A program made the translations under genes and the position numbers. From Bacteroidota bacterium (lineage in GTDB: Bacteria; Bacteroidota; Bacteroidia; AKYH767-A; 2013-40CM-41-45): 64,000 nucleotides of DNA. The DNA lies in the NCBI GenBank assembly GCA_016708785.1, contig JADJFC010000002.1:248001-312000 (forward strand). The letters run 5' to 3'. Positions within the stretch are counted from its first letter, which is position 1; each line of letters opens with the position of its first letter. The notes under the pieces are model-generated. The model ran no database searches. It saw only the letters and a list, made by a program, of their open reading frames with translations, and was not told the origin of the DNA. Shown here one piece after another: positions 56,217-64,000 of the stretch.

Positions 56217-57110
56217 ATGAAACGTAAGAAAATAAGATCTGTCTGGAAAGAATACCTCACACTTTCAATGAGAGAGCGTAGAGGATTATCCATTTTGTTG
56301 AGCATTCTTTTGTTTCAATTAATATTTTTATTTTATCTGAATAATGTCGATCTGAATTATCCTTATCCGGATTTCGACACTGTCAAAAAATTGCAAGACG
56401 AAATCAGACATGAAGAAATTTCTCCGCTGAAATTTAAATCAAGTACGGTCATTGCTACTTCATTTTCTGTCTTTGATCCTAATCAATTGACAGCACAAAA
56501 ATGGATGGACTTTGGCTTGTCTGAAAAGCAGGCAAATTCAGTTTTAAATTATCTAAAGAAGGGTGGAAGTTTTCGAACTAAAAAGGATGTATTGAAAATT
56601 TATGGAATGAATGATAAATTGTATGCAACTCTTTACCCATTTATAGATCTTCCTGACTCATTTGTTCGGAAGGAACATTTTCCTAAAAAGAAAGAGCAGT
56701 TTTCTGCAAGAGTCGTTGATCTAAATAAAGCAGATTCCATTGCATTGGAAAAGTTAAAAGGCATTGGACCAACATTGGCATCAAGAATTGTAAAGTACAG
56801 GAATTTACTCGGAGGGTTCATCACGACAGAACAGTTAAAAGAAGTTTGGGGATTGAACGATACTTTATATCAATTGATAATCCCTCAAATTCAAATTTCA
56901 ACTCCAATCGAAATCCGTTTTTTAAATTTGAATATAGACTCATTTCCCGCCTTAGCAAGTCATCCTTATGTCGGTAAAAAAATCGCCGGTTTGATTCTCA
57001 ATTACCGTAAGCAACATCAACGTTTCAATAATACCGATGAATTGAAAAATCTTCCTTTGCTAACTGATGAAAACTTCCGTAAACTTGCGCCCTATCTGAA
57101 AGTTGATTGA
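56217..57110 (+). CDS. Helix-hairpin-helix (ComEA-like) membrane-anchored protein
   Basis: 297 residues from ATG 56217 (an upstream TTG is possible). An N-terminal helix (LSILLSILLFQLIFLFYL) anchors an outer domain with three or four HhH units: AQKWMDFGLSEKQANSVLNYL, ALEKLKGIGPTLASRIVKYR, and PYVGKKIAGLILNYRKQ. The middle one is the canonical ComEA repeat. ComEA binds incoming DNA during natural transformation; this protein has more repeats and no other competence genes nearby, so DNA binding outside the membrane is likely but the role is not assured. Confidence 0.85.
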   Translation: MKRKKIRSVWKEYLTLSMRERRGLSILLSILLFQLIFLFYLNNVDLNYPYPDFDTVKKLQDEIRHEEISPLKFKSSTVIATSFSVFDPNQLTAQKWMDFGLSEKQANSVLNYLKKGGSFRTKKDVLKIYGMNDKLYATLYPFIDLPDSFVRKEHFPKKKEQFSARVVDLNKADSIALEKLKGIGPTLASRIVKYRNLLGGFITTEQLKEVWGLNDTLYQLIIPQIQISTPIEIRFLNLNIDSFPALASHPYVGKKIAGLILNYRKQHQRFNNTDELKNLPLLTDENFRKLAPYLKVD

Positions 57111-57167
57111 ACTTCATTATTTTGAATTTTTCAGTCATCTTTAGCAAAAACAGATTCACCAGAACTT

Positions 57168-57975
57168 ATGGAATTCGGCACTAACGAAAGCCAGGCAATG
57201 ATTGCCGATACGGTTAAAAAATTCGCAGAAGCGCACATTCGTCCAAATATCATGGAATGGGATGAAGCACAGATCTTTCCTGTTGAACTATTCAAAAAAA
57301 TGGGAGAACAGGGACTTATGGGCATTCTAGTCCCTGAAAAATACAATGGCTCAGGCTTAGGTTATTTTGAATATGTTACTGCAATTATTGAAAGAAAAAG
57401 GAACTCCCGGATTTAAAGCAGGAAAAAAAGAGAATAAACTTGGAATGCGTGCTTCAGAAACTGCTGAATTGATCTTTGAAGACTGTAAAGTCCATAAATC
57501 AGCAATTCTTGGAAACATCGGCGATGGCTTTAAGCAGTCGATGAAAGTGCTTGATGGCGGCAGAATCTCTATTGCAGCTTTGTCCATTGGTATTGCTAAA
57601 GGTGCCTACGATGCTGCTTTAAAATACAGCCGCGAACGCGAACAATTCGGAAAACCGATCTCTCAATTTCAAGCAATTTCGTTTAAATTGGCTGATATGG
57701 CCACTAAAATTGAAGCAGCAGAATTACTGACCCTTCAAGCTGCTGACCTTAAAAACAGAGGAGAAAAATGCACTAAGCAAAGCGCTTTTGCTAAATATTA
57801 CGCTTCAGAAGTGGCAGTTCAAGTTTCAACTGATGCTGTTCAGATCTTCGGTGGTTACGGCTATACAAAAGACTTCCCGGTGGAGAAATTTTACCGCGAT
57901 TCTAAGCTCTGTACCATAGGGGAAGGGACTAGTGAGATCCAAAAACTCGTAATCTCAAGAGAAATCTTAAAATAA
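57168..57975 (+). pseudogene. Acyl-CoA dehydrogenase with a large internal deletion
   Basis: The first frame (57168 to about 57390) is the N-terminal helical domain ([35 protein letters not shown]). A second frame (about 57390-57975) resumes at [20 protein letters not shown] and runs to the end with the catalytic glutamate region GEGTSEIQ and the [18 protein letters not shown] motif. Family members are about 380 residues; here only about 265 are encoded, with the FAD-binding middle (the xTEPxAGSD segment) absent, about 115 residues or 340 bases. The join occurs at an ATTGAAA-like sequence that would be present at both original ends. Confidence 0.88.
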
Positions 57976-58006
57976 TTTGTTTATCCAAAAGAAATCAATA
58001 CTTTTG
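57976..58006 (+). promoter_or_regulatory. Bacteroidota promoter of rpsU, TTTG-N19-TACTTTTG
   Basis: TTTG (57976-57979), then exactly 19 bases, then TACTTTTG (57999-58006), fitting the -33/-7 consensus TTTG-N19-TAnnTTTG in full. Transcription should begin near 58012-58014, leaving a short leader before ATG 58030. Confidence 0.85.
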
Positions 58007-58029
58007 CCGTCCAAATCATAAAATTAACA

Positions 58030-58224
58030 ATGATCATCGTTCCGATTAAAGAAAACGAGTCAATCGACAAGGCTCTTAAGAAATTTAAAAAGAAATTCGA
58101 ACGCACAGGTGTAGTTCGTGAATTACGTCGCCGTCAAACTTTTGAAAAACCATCAGTTGAGCGCCGTCAGGAAATCATTCATGCGAAATACATTTCGAAC
58201 ATGAAGAGAACCAATGTCCTTTAA
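58030..58224 (+). CDS. rpsU: Ribosomal protein bS21
   Basis: 64 residues, typical length. IIVPIKENESIDKALKKFKK and the basic FERTGVVRELRRRQTFEKPS are diagnostic. bS21 sits near the 3' end of 16S rRNA; in Bacteroidota it helps hide the anti-Shine-Dalgarno. The leader has no Shine-Dalgarno. It has its own strong promoter and is followed by a terminator before xerC. Confidence 0.97.
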   Translation: MIIVPIKENESIDKALKKFKKKFERTGVVRELRRRQTFEKPSVERRQEIIHAKYISNMKRTNVL

Positions 58225-58311
58225 TTAGGTCGATTGTAAAGAATAATTATGCTACCTTTACTGTTACTGTAACCTTTAGGTCGCATGACAGATATAAAAA
58301 CATAAATGTGA

Positions 58312-58349
58312 AAGAGAAACGAATGTGATCCATTTGTTTCTCTTTTTTT
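58312..58349 (+). terminator. Rho-independent terminator after rpsU
   Basis: Fourteen-base arms (58312-58325 and 58331-58344) pair with one G-T wobble around a TGATC loop, ending in seven T (58343-58349). It lies eight bases before the xerC start, so it separates rpsU transcription from xerC or attenuates it. Confidence 0.88.
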
Positions 58350-58356
58350 ATTCAAT

Positions 58357-59235
58357 ATGGTCGTACAAAGTTTTCTTCAATATATACGTTTTGAAAAACG
58401 GTTTTCAGCCAATACAGTCTTGGCGTATGAAAATGATCTCAAGCAATTTTTTGAGTTTCAGAAAAAACTCTATGAGGTAGAAGCTCCCAGTGATATCAAC
58501 CAATCAATGGTCAGATCATGGATGGTGAGTATGATGGAAAAAGGTGTTGGTGCAAGATCAGTCAATCGTAAAATTACCTCGCTAAAAACATTCTATAAAT
58601 TCCTGCTTAGAAGAGGTGACGTAAAAACGAATCCGCTTCTTAAAGTCATATCTCCTAAAGTTTCCAAACGTCTTCCGGTTTTTGTTGACGAAGCTAAAAT
58701 GAAACTCCTTTTCACGGAAGTTAATTTTGGAGATGGATTTGATGCCATCAGAGACCGATTGATTTTGGAACTACTTTATGCTACAGGAATGAGAAGAGCT
58801 GAGTTAATAGGGCTCACAGACGAACGTATTGACCTCTACCAGTGTCAGGTAAAAGTTCTGGGAAAAAGAAACAAAGAGCGTATTATCCCGTTTACTTCTA
58901 AGTTGAAGGATTTAATAGAAGAATATTTAATTGCACGGAAAGAAATTGCTCCCTTTCCAAATTCTTTTTTTGTATCTTCAAAGGGTGTTAGTATGTATCC
59001 AAAGATGGTTTATAGAATTGTAACTGAAAGATTAAGTGCCGTAACCACTTTGGATAAAAAAAGTCCCCATATCTTAAGACATACTTTTGCAACGCACATG
59101 TTAAATCATGGAGCAGATATTAATAGCGTAAAAGAATTACTTGGTCATGCTAATCTAAGTGCGACTCAGGTTTATACTCATAACACAATAGAGAAATTAA
59201 AAGAAGTTTATAAACAAGCTCACCCACGGGCTTAA
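58357..59235 (+). CDS. xerC: Site-specific tyrosine recombinase XerC-like
   Basis: 292 residues. An N-terminal SAM-like DNA-binding domain (FSANTVLAYENDLKQF, RSVNRKITSLKTFYKFL) is followed by the catalytic domain with all active residues: Arg about 146 (ATGMRRAEL), Lys 170 (VLGKRNKER), His 238 and Arg 241 (HILRHTFATH), His 264 (LLGHANL) and the nucleophile Tyr 273 (QVYTH). It resolves chromosome dimers at dif. In Bacteroidota this gene commonly lies between rpsU and hpf, as here, so it is the housekeeping Xer enzyme and not an integrase of a mobile element. Confidence 0.93.
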   Translation: MVVQSFLQYIRFEKRFSANTVLAYENDLKQFFEFQKKLYEVEAPSDINQSMVRSWMVSMMEKGVGARSVNRKITSLKTFYKFLLRRGDVKTNPLLKVISPKVSKRLPVFVDEAKMKLLFTEVNFGDGFDAIRDRLILELLYATGMRRAELIGLTDERIDLYQCQVKVLGKRNKERIIPFTSKLKDLIEEYLIARKEIAPFPNSFFVSSKGVSMYPKMVYRIVTERLSAVTTLDKKSPHILRHTFATHMLNHGADINSVKELLGHANLSATQVYTHNTIEKLKEVYKQAHPRA

Positions 59236-59241
59236 AAAATC

Positions 59242-59247
59242 AGGAGG
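59242..59247 (+). promoter_or_regulatory. Perfect Shine-Dalgarno AGGAGG before hpf
   Basis: AGGAGG lies six bases before the hpf ATG (59254). It is the only clear full-length Shine-Dalgarno noticed before a start codon in this window, in a phylum that normally does not use them. Confidence 0.85.
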
Positions 59248-59253
59248 ATTTCT

Positions 59254-59553
59254 ATGAAAATCAGAGTACAGTCAATTCATTTTGACGCAGACAAAAAATT
59301 GCTACAATTCATTGAAGAGAAAGTTGACAAATTAGTTCACTTTTACGATCATATTATTGGTGGAGAAGTGACACTTAAAGTTGATAAAGCAAGTGACAAT
59401 AAAAATAAAATTGTTCAGATAGTAATTCAGATTCCCGGTAATGACATTATTGCCAAAGAGCAATGTCATACTTTCGAAGAAGCGACTGACCTTTGTATTG
59501 AAACATTATCGCGTCAGATCAAAAAATACAAAGAAAGACTCAGAGGAGTTTAA
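59254..59553 (+). CDS. hpf: Ribosome hibernation promoting factor, short form (HPF/RaiA)
   Basis: 99 residues. MKIRVQSIHFDADKKLLQFI, KLVHFYDHIIGGEVTLKV and IETLSRQIKKYKERL match the S30AE family; the lack of a C-terminal dimerisation domain makes it the short form. It binds the 30S decoding centre in stationary phase. The gene has a perfect Shine-Dalgarno and follows xerC by 18 bases, so it is probably expressed with it but translated under separate control. Confidence 0.93.
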   Translation: MKIRVQSIHFDADKKLLQFIEEKVDKLVHFYDHIIGGEVTLKVDKASDNKNKIVQIVIQIPGNDIIAKEQCHTFEEATDLCIETLSRQIKKYKERLRGV

Positions 59554-59576
59554 TTTAAATTGTAAGAATTATAATG

Positions 59577-59613
59577 GAATTACGCTAACACCGTTCTAAA
59601 CGGAGCGTAATTC
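59577..59613. other. Two-tier hairpin after hpf
   Basis: GAATTACGCT (59577-59586) pairs with AGCGTAATTC (59604-59613), and inside the loop CCGTT (59591-59595) pairs with AACGG (59599-59603). There is no T-run, so it is not a standard terminator. It lies between hpf and the lytic transglycosylase gene. Confidence 0.6.
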
Positions 59614-59632
59614 TATTGTATTATCCATTCAC

Positions 59633-61030
59633 ATGAAGGTCGTTTTTTCAGTCATATTCGCAGTTTTTATTCTGAGCATTTCCAATGCCCAGGTTGATCG
59701 CAATTTTAATGTGGTCAACAAGACTGTGGTTACCTATAATGACACGCTGAAGCTTCACTTTTTGCAGGATTCAACAATGCACTCGCAAGGGTGGGATACA
59801 TTGCCTCAAGCTATTTTCTGGAGAGATGTAATTAACATGACCAGTGATACTTGTATTGTAAACATTTCTTATTGCCGTAAACCGATCAATCGTGTGAACC
59901 GTTCCGTTTGGATGAGTCAGTCGGAACCGGAAAAGTTATGTTACAAAGACAGCCTATGCAAGATCTATGATGTGGAAAGCTCTGATCATTTATTTGTGAC
60001 TGCCGGAAAAGGTGAATTTTATGAAGTGAAAAAAGTACTGCCAATAATCAGCCGTGCAATTACTGCCTTTGAAAAGAATAATTGTGATCCTTGGTATGCT
60101 CAGGCAATTCTTTTGATTGAAAGTCCGGGGAAATTAAAATCGAAATCATCTGTTGGTGCAAATGGTCCATTCCAATTGATGCGATCTGTTGCCATCCGAT
60201 ACGGATTGAAAGTCAACAAGTATGTTGATGAAAGATCTGACATAGACAAATCCGCAAAAGCGGCTTCTTCATTGATAAAGACAAGTTGTATTCCTTATAT
60301 CAAAAAGTTCCTTGATGAAAAAGGACTCGTCTATAATGAAACAGATCTTTGGTTCCGTTTGCTTGTGCTACATGCATATCACGCCGGTCCTGGAAATGTC
60401 CGTTGTGTCATCGATGCAATTAATCCAACAGCAGGTGGTGTTGACTTATTCAGAAAGATCTGGCAAACGACATGCGGAGGATTTAAAAATGAGTCGCAGA
60501 ACTATTCACAGATCGCATTAGCTTCTCTTATCAACTTCAACAGTCTTATCGAACAAACAGGAGATACAGTATATCTTGTAAAAGGTGATGTCATTCTAAA
60601 AAATTACAGCCGTAAGAACCTTAAGCCATGGGAGGCCTTCGATTATCTGAATACTTGTCTGGATGCCTATGAAAAGGATTTTATAGATGACATGATCCCT
60701 TACGATTATTTTTTGAAACGTGTCAATTTTATCCGAGCAGAATTTGTTCACCTAGCTTCAGTGATCACGAAATCGCAGAAGGATGTAGTTCTTCGGAAAT
60801 ATCCGGCAAGCGAAGCTCACCTCAACGATCTTGCTTCCCAGCTTACCAAAAGACAACGTTATGAGGACGCTATTCTAATGTTAAAGTTGAATCTGGACGA
60901 CAGCTCCTCAAATTTGTCTTCGTTAGATAGTCTAGCCAGATTGTATCGTATGACAGGCGACCGTAAAAACGCTGAGTTTTACAGCAGTAAAGCCGGAGCC
61001 ACACGACTTGTTCAGAAAAATAACGAATAA
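59633..61030 (+). CDS. Exported lytic transglycosylase (SLT domain) with C-terminal helical region
   Basis: 465 residues with a signal peptide (MKVVFSVIFAVFILSISNA). Residues about 130-290 form a soluble-lytic-transglycosylase domain: the catalytic glutamate is in AQAILLIESPGKLKSKSS (Glu about 163), followed by VGANGPFQLMRSVAIRYGL and LHAYHAGPGNVRCVID. The N-terminal about 120 residues and the C-terminal TPR-like part (YEDAILMLKLNLDDS, LYRMTGDRKNAEFYSS) are not assigned. It is expected to cleave peptidoglycan glycan strands in the periplasm. In many Bacteroidota hpf is followed by tRNA genes and tuf, which are absent here. Confidence 0.85.
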   Translation: MKVVFSVIFAVFILSISNAQVDRNFNVVNKTVVTYNDTLKLHFLQDSTMHSQGWDTLPQAIFWRDVINMTSDTCIVNISYCRKPINRVNRSVWMSQSEPEKLCYKDSLCKIYDVESSDHLFVTAGKGEFYEVKKVLPIISRAITAFEKNNCDPWYAQAILLIESPGKLKSKSSVGANGPFQLMRSVAIRYGLKVNKYVDERSDIDKSAKAASSLIKTSCIPYIKKFLDEKGLVYNETDLWFRLLVLHAYHAGPGNVRCVIDAINPTAGGVDLFRKIWQTTCGGFKNESQNYSQIALASLINFNSLIEQTGDTVYLVKGDVILKNYSRKNLKPWEAFDYLNTCLDAYEKDFIDDMIPYDYFLKRVNFIRAEFVHLASVITKSQKDVVLRKYPASEAHLNDLASQLTKRQRYEDAILMLKLNLDDSSSNLSSLDSLARLYRMTGDRKNAEFYSSKAGATRLVQKNNE

Positions 61031-61076
61031 AGTTGTTTGCAATCATCGTTTAAGTATTTTTGAGGCCAATCGGGCT

Positions 61077-63489
61077 ATGCTTAAACAACTCCTCTTAATT
61101 TTCTTTTTAGTGATTGAATTAATTGCCAAGGGCAGCAATCCTCTTGTCACGATTAAAAATAATATGGATTCAAGTCATGTTGGTGATAGCTGGATCAATC
61201 AGTACTCAATTGTTTATGATTCCATTACGAAAAACCACTTTTCAAGAACAGATTCTTTGAACATTTATGGGTTAGGTTACAAAGGGAATTTTCCGGACAC
61301 CTGCTTAAATAGAAATTTGCTAATTGAAATTAGGAAAAAGGTTCGTTTTGCATCTATACATTCTGAATTCGGAGTTGCTCTGTCTATATCGATTGGTGAT
61401 TCGACCATTTTTTGGGATTCGAAGAATGTAGAAATTAAATATTATAGGTGAATGGAGTAGTTATCGATTAAAAATTCCTGCTTCGCTAGTTACTAAAAAC
61501 AACACGCTCCTTATTTATGGATGGAATCGAAACCGGAAGTTTGTATGCGATTTCGATGAAGTTGAAATTAATTTCAATGAACTAATTGACAAGTCCTTCG
61601 TCCCGGATAATTACAATATTTTTAATTATATGAATTTCTATGGGGCTTTCAATAAAAGGATTTACGGTTCACTTTTTTCAATTGATTTTAATGCTGAAAA
61701 GGATCGAATAGGTGTTGTATCCAAGGATGGAGATAATATAATTAATGATATAAACGTCTTTCTCGAATACACAAAAAGTAAATCTGACAAAAAGAGCAAA
61801 AAATTAATTTTAGAAAAATACGAAGAGCTCACAGTTGAACAGGATGGAGAAGTTTTGAAAGTGCATATCTCTTTCCCTTCAAAAATTGCGAAAGTAAATA
61901 TTGAGTTAATATGTAATAATTTGACCGGAACTGTTTTGATTGATTCAAAAGTTGTTTTAATTTAAATGTATATGTGCAACGATGTGCAATTGCAATAGAA
62001 TATGGAATAGATATTGGACATGTGTTGACGAAGAACTCCTGATTGACTCAGTAAAGATTTATAAGGAATACTGGCTTGGAAAGGAAGGTGTTTTGTTCTC
62101 CGGAAAAGTCAATAACTATTTGATCTAAATCAAATTAGAAGTTTCATCCTTGCAGCTTTACAGGACTTTCTTGTAATTTGCTTTTAAACCTTGACCTTAC
62201 TCTAGATCATCCTATGTTTCATTTTCCACCTTTGAAAAAAGAGTTCTGCTTCATACCGAAATTTCGTCGGTATTGTTTAGAAAAGATTCAAGAATTGAAA
62301 GGTGGTCTTAGATTAAGTCTGTTAGAAAGAAGCAACCATTATTGCGAGTATTAAAAAACCCAAACGGATATCTTGCTTCAATGATTTGGACAGAGCATGC
62401 TGATTTTTCTGATATCCGAACTCAAAGGGCAATCAATGTTTGGAAGAGAAAATATTCGTACAGCTGATTCAGCAATAGGTGGATTTGTCGGCCACGGAAT
62501 TCCGATTACGAAAAGTGTATTCTATGATAATCCTACCCATTAAAAAAACTCAATGAAAGGACACACGATTTCCCAGTCAATCAATTTCAATAAAAAGGTC
62601 GCCTGAGTTTTGGATCTTTTTAAACAACTTTATAAAAGAAACAATTTGAAATTTGTCTTCATACTCCTGATCCATTTTCAACAAATAGAACGAGCGGAAG
62701 GAAGCGATGGAATTCATGCAGAAAAATTTTGCGCAAGTAAATTGGATTGATCATGGTTACGATAATTCTCCTACATCAAATCGGGAAGATATAAATTGTG
62801 ATGGGCTTGATTCAACTTCCGAATTTTATATGGGTGACCTTTGGAAAAAGTATGGCGTTAAATACTTCTGGAATAATTTTTATGAGGATTCAGGGTTGTA
62901 TGCTAATTCTTCTTTCTATTCATTTTTTACAACACCATATTCCGGTTGGGGAGATCCATTTTCAACACCTGAGTATTTTAGAAATCCAAAAGATCAATAA
63001 TTTCATTTCATGGAGGACAACATTTACCTTTGATCCTGCTGATGGATCATTATGGAATTATTATTTTAATGAACACGCCTTAATGATTTGGTGCAAAGCA
63101 AGGGAAATTGCATCTTGCATTGTTATCCGGCCAGAGTGGATTCAACTACAGGATTTTACTCTTATTCAGGAAACACAATTGTTGTCAATCCAGAATTTGA
63201 TAAGTTCTGCAAAGATTGAAGAAATATGGCGACGAAAATAAAATCTGGTTAACTACTGTAAAGAAAATTGCTGGATTATCGTTTGAAGCTAGAAATGTAG
63301 AAGTTGAAGCATTTGGATAGTAATACAGTGATCGTTTTCAATAAAAATGAAGTGTTATAAGGATTGAGTCTTGTCTACTGCAAGGGGATATCAGCGCAGG
63401 AGGAAAAATATCAGAATAAAAAAGATGGCAAAGAAACAATTGCAATTTTTGATCTTGCGCCGCATGAAAAATTACTTGATTTGAGATAA
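61077..63489 (+). pseudogene. Large exported protein with polysaccharide-deacetylase-like C-terminal half, heavily frameshifted
   Basis: Starts at ATG 61077 with a signal peptide (MLKQLLLIFFLVIELIAKG). The first 375 bases read cleanly, then frames change near 61445, 61960 and repeatedly from 62000 to 63400. Segments of one long protein remain visible: GEWSSYRLKIPASLV, ISFPSKIAKVNIEL, NPNGYLASMIWTEHADFSD, FVGHGIPITKSVFYDN, FAQVNWIDHGYDNSPTSN, VKYFWNNFYED, TPYSGWGDPFSTPEYF, TFTFDPADGSLWNYYF and IFDLAPHEKLLDLR, ending TAA 63487-63489. The pattern matches large Bacteroidota exported proteins with a deacetylase-like TIM barrel. Total would be about 800 residues. The high error density suggests poor sequence coverage. 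Substrate unknown. Confidence 0.6.
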
Positions 63490-63498
63490 AATGAATCG

Positions 63499-64000
63499 AT
63501 GCTAAAAAAACTATTCAGAATTCTATTTAAATTTGCACTTTGGTTTATTGCCATTAGCATTGTTTCAGTTTTGTTTTTCCGTTTTGTTCCAATTCCAGTT
63601 ACTCCTTTAATGTTGATCCGCTGTGTTGAACAGAAATGGGATGGAAAAGAAATGAAGCTGAAAAAAGATTGGGTGCCTTTGGAAAAGATAAGTTCTGCAA
63701 TGCCGTTAGCTGTAATCGCTGCGGAAGATCAAAAGTTCGAAGAACACTTTGGTTTTGATCTGGAAGCAATAAAGAAAGCAGAGAAGTATAATAAAAGACA
63801 TCAGGGCAAAAAAACCAAAGGCGCAAGTACGATCAGTCAGCAGACAGCGAAGAATGTTTTTTTGTGGCCGAATCGTTCTTGGATAGGAAAGGTTTTGAAG
63901 TTTATTTCACTTTTCTCATTGAGATCTTTTGGAGTAAGCAAAGGATCATGGAGGTTTACCTGAATGTAATTGAAATGGGAAATGGGGTATATGGCGTTGA
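63499..64000 (+). pseudogene. mtgA: Monofunctional peptidoglycan transglycosylase, frameshifted, 3' end outside window
   Basis: An N-terminal membrane anchor (LWFIAISIVSVLFFRFV) is followed by a GT51 domain: the catalytic glutamate in AVIAAEDQKFEEHFGFD (Glu about 76) and [20 protein letters not shown]. The frame then breaks near 63884; adding one base gives [18 protein letters not shown] and continues with [20 protein letters not shown] to the window end. It polymerises lipid II into glycan strands at the inner membrane without a transpeptidase domain. The next residues lie beyond base 64000. The one-base break is likely an error. Confidence 0.88.

Noticed and set aside
58357..59235. Integrase of a mobile element
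   Set aside because: Full XerC catalytic set and the rpsU-xerC-hpf context identify the housekeeping recombinase; no att repeats or cargo genes were seen.
1..64000. tRNA or rRNA genes
   Set aside because: No cloverleaf-like sequence with TTCRANNC-type T-arm and acceptor pairing was recognised in the gaps; a tRNAscan run would be decisive.

Overview
The window is AT-rich chromosomal DNA from a member of the Bacteroidota, most like environmental Chitinophagales/Sphingobacteriales-type lineages. The evidence is type IX secretion (T9SS) components (PorU, PorV, PorP/SprF, GldK) and T9SS C-terminal sorting domains, a fused CcoN-CcoO cbb3 oxidase, LytTR-type two-component systems with beta-propeller sensors, a Bacteroidota-type promoter (TTTG-N19-TAnnTTTG) in front of rpsU, and an almost complete lack of Shine-Dalgarno sequences. 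No rRNA, tRNA, CRISPR array, insertion sequence or prophage was seen.

Layout. 1-2.8 kb: omega-amino acid aminotransferase (cut by the window edge) and methylmalonate-semialdehyde dehydrogenase. 3-7.4 kb: two convergent secreted T9SS-type proteins. 7.7-12 kb: a minus-strand operon of PAS histidine kinase, a response regulator fused to a CRP/FNR-type regulator, a YqjE/holin-like membrane protein, a small partner and a cysteine-less thioredoxin-fold protein. 12-15 kb: universal stress protein, QueD, HemN and an outer-membrane surface antigen. 16.4-25 kb: cbb3 oxidase assembly and structural genes (ccoI, ccoS, ccoNO, ccoQ, ccoP, ccoG, fixH, a SafE-like protein), then DoxX. 25.7-32.3 kb: minus-strand YceI, OB-fold and cytochrome-like lipoproteins plus a LytTR regulator and a propeller sensor kinase that runs directly into a second YceI domain. 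32.3-35.4 kb: WaaA, a beta-barrel protein, DinB-like protein and cytidine deaminase. 35.6-38.7 kb: two small exported proteins and a VTC/DUF4956/DUF2490 set. 38.7-50.4 kb: ispF, then porV-porU divergent from porP-gldK, a FadL/OmpP1 porin and a T9SS-sorted protein. 50.5-64 kb: amino-acid permease, pyrF, DUF2851, PspC, K+ channel, RmlD-like reductase, HhH protein, acyl-CoA dehydrogenase, rpsU-xerC-hpf, a lytic transglycosylase, a large broken exported protein and mtgA (cut by the window edge).

How the parts fit. The CRP-fused response regulator, the stress protein/hemN unit and the cbb3 genes look like one low-oxygen respiratory module: the inverted repeat RTGAY-N4-RTCAY lies upstream of all three target units. 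The YceI, cytochrome-like lipoprotein, sensor kinase and LytTR genes form a second possible sensory and electron-transfer neighbourhood.

Quality warning. Many genes carry one-base frameshifts, mostly in homopolymers. At least four (DinB-like, LytS kinase, RmlD-like, acyl-CoA dehydrogenase) lack internal segments, and ccoI has an in-frame stop. Damage is densest at 44.7-50.4 and 61.4-63.5 kb. This is more like uncorrected long-read error than biological decay, so 'pseudogene' here means only that the reading frame is broken as given.
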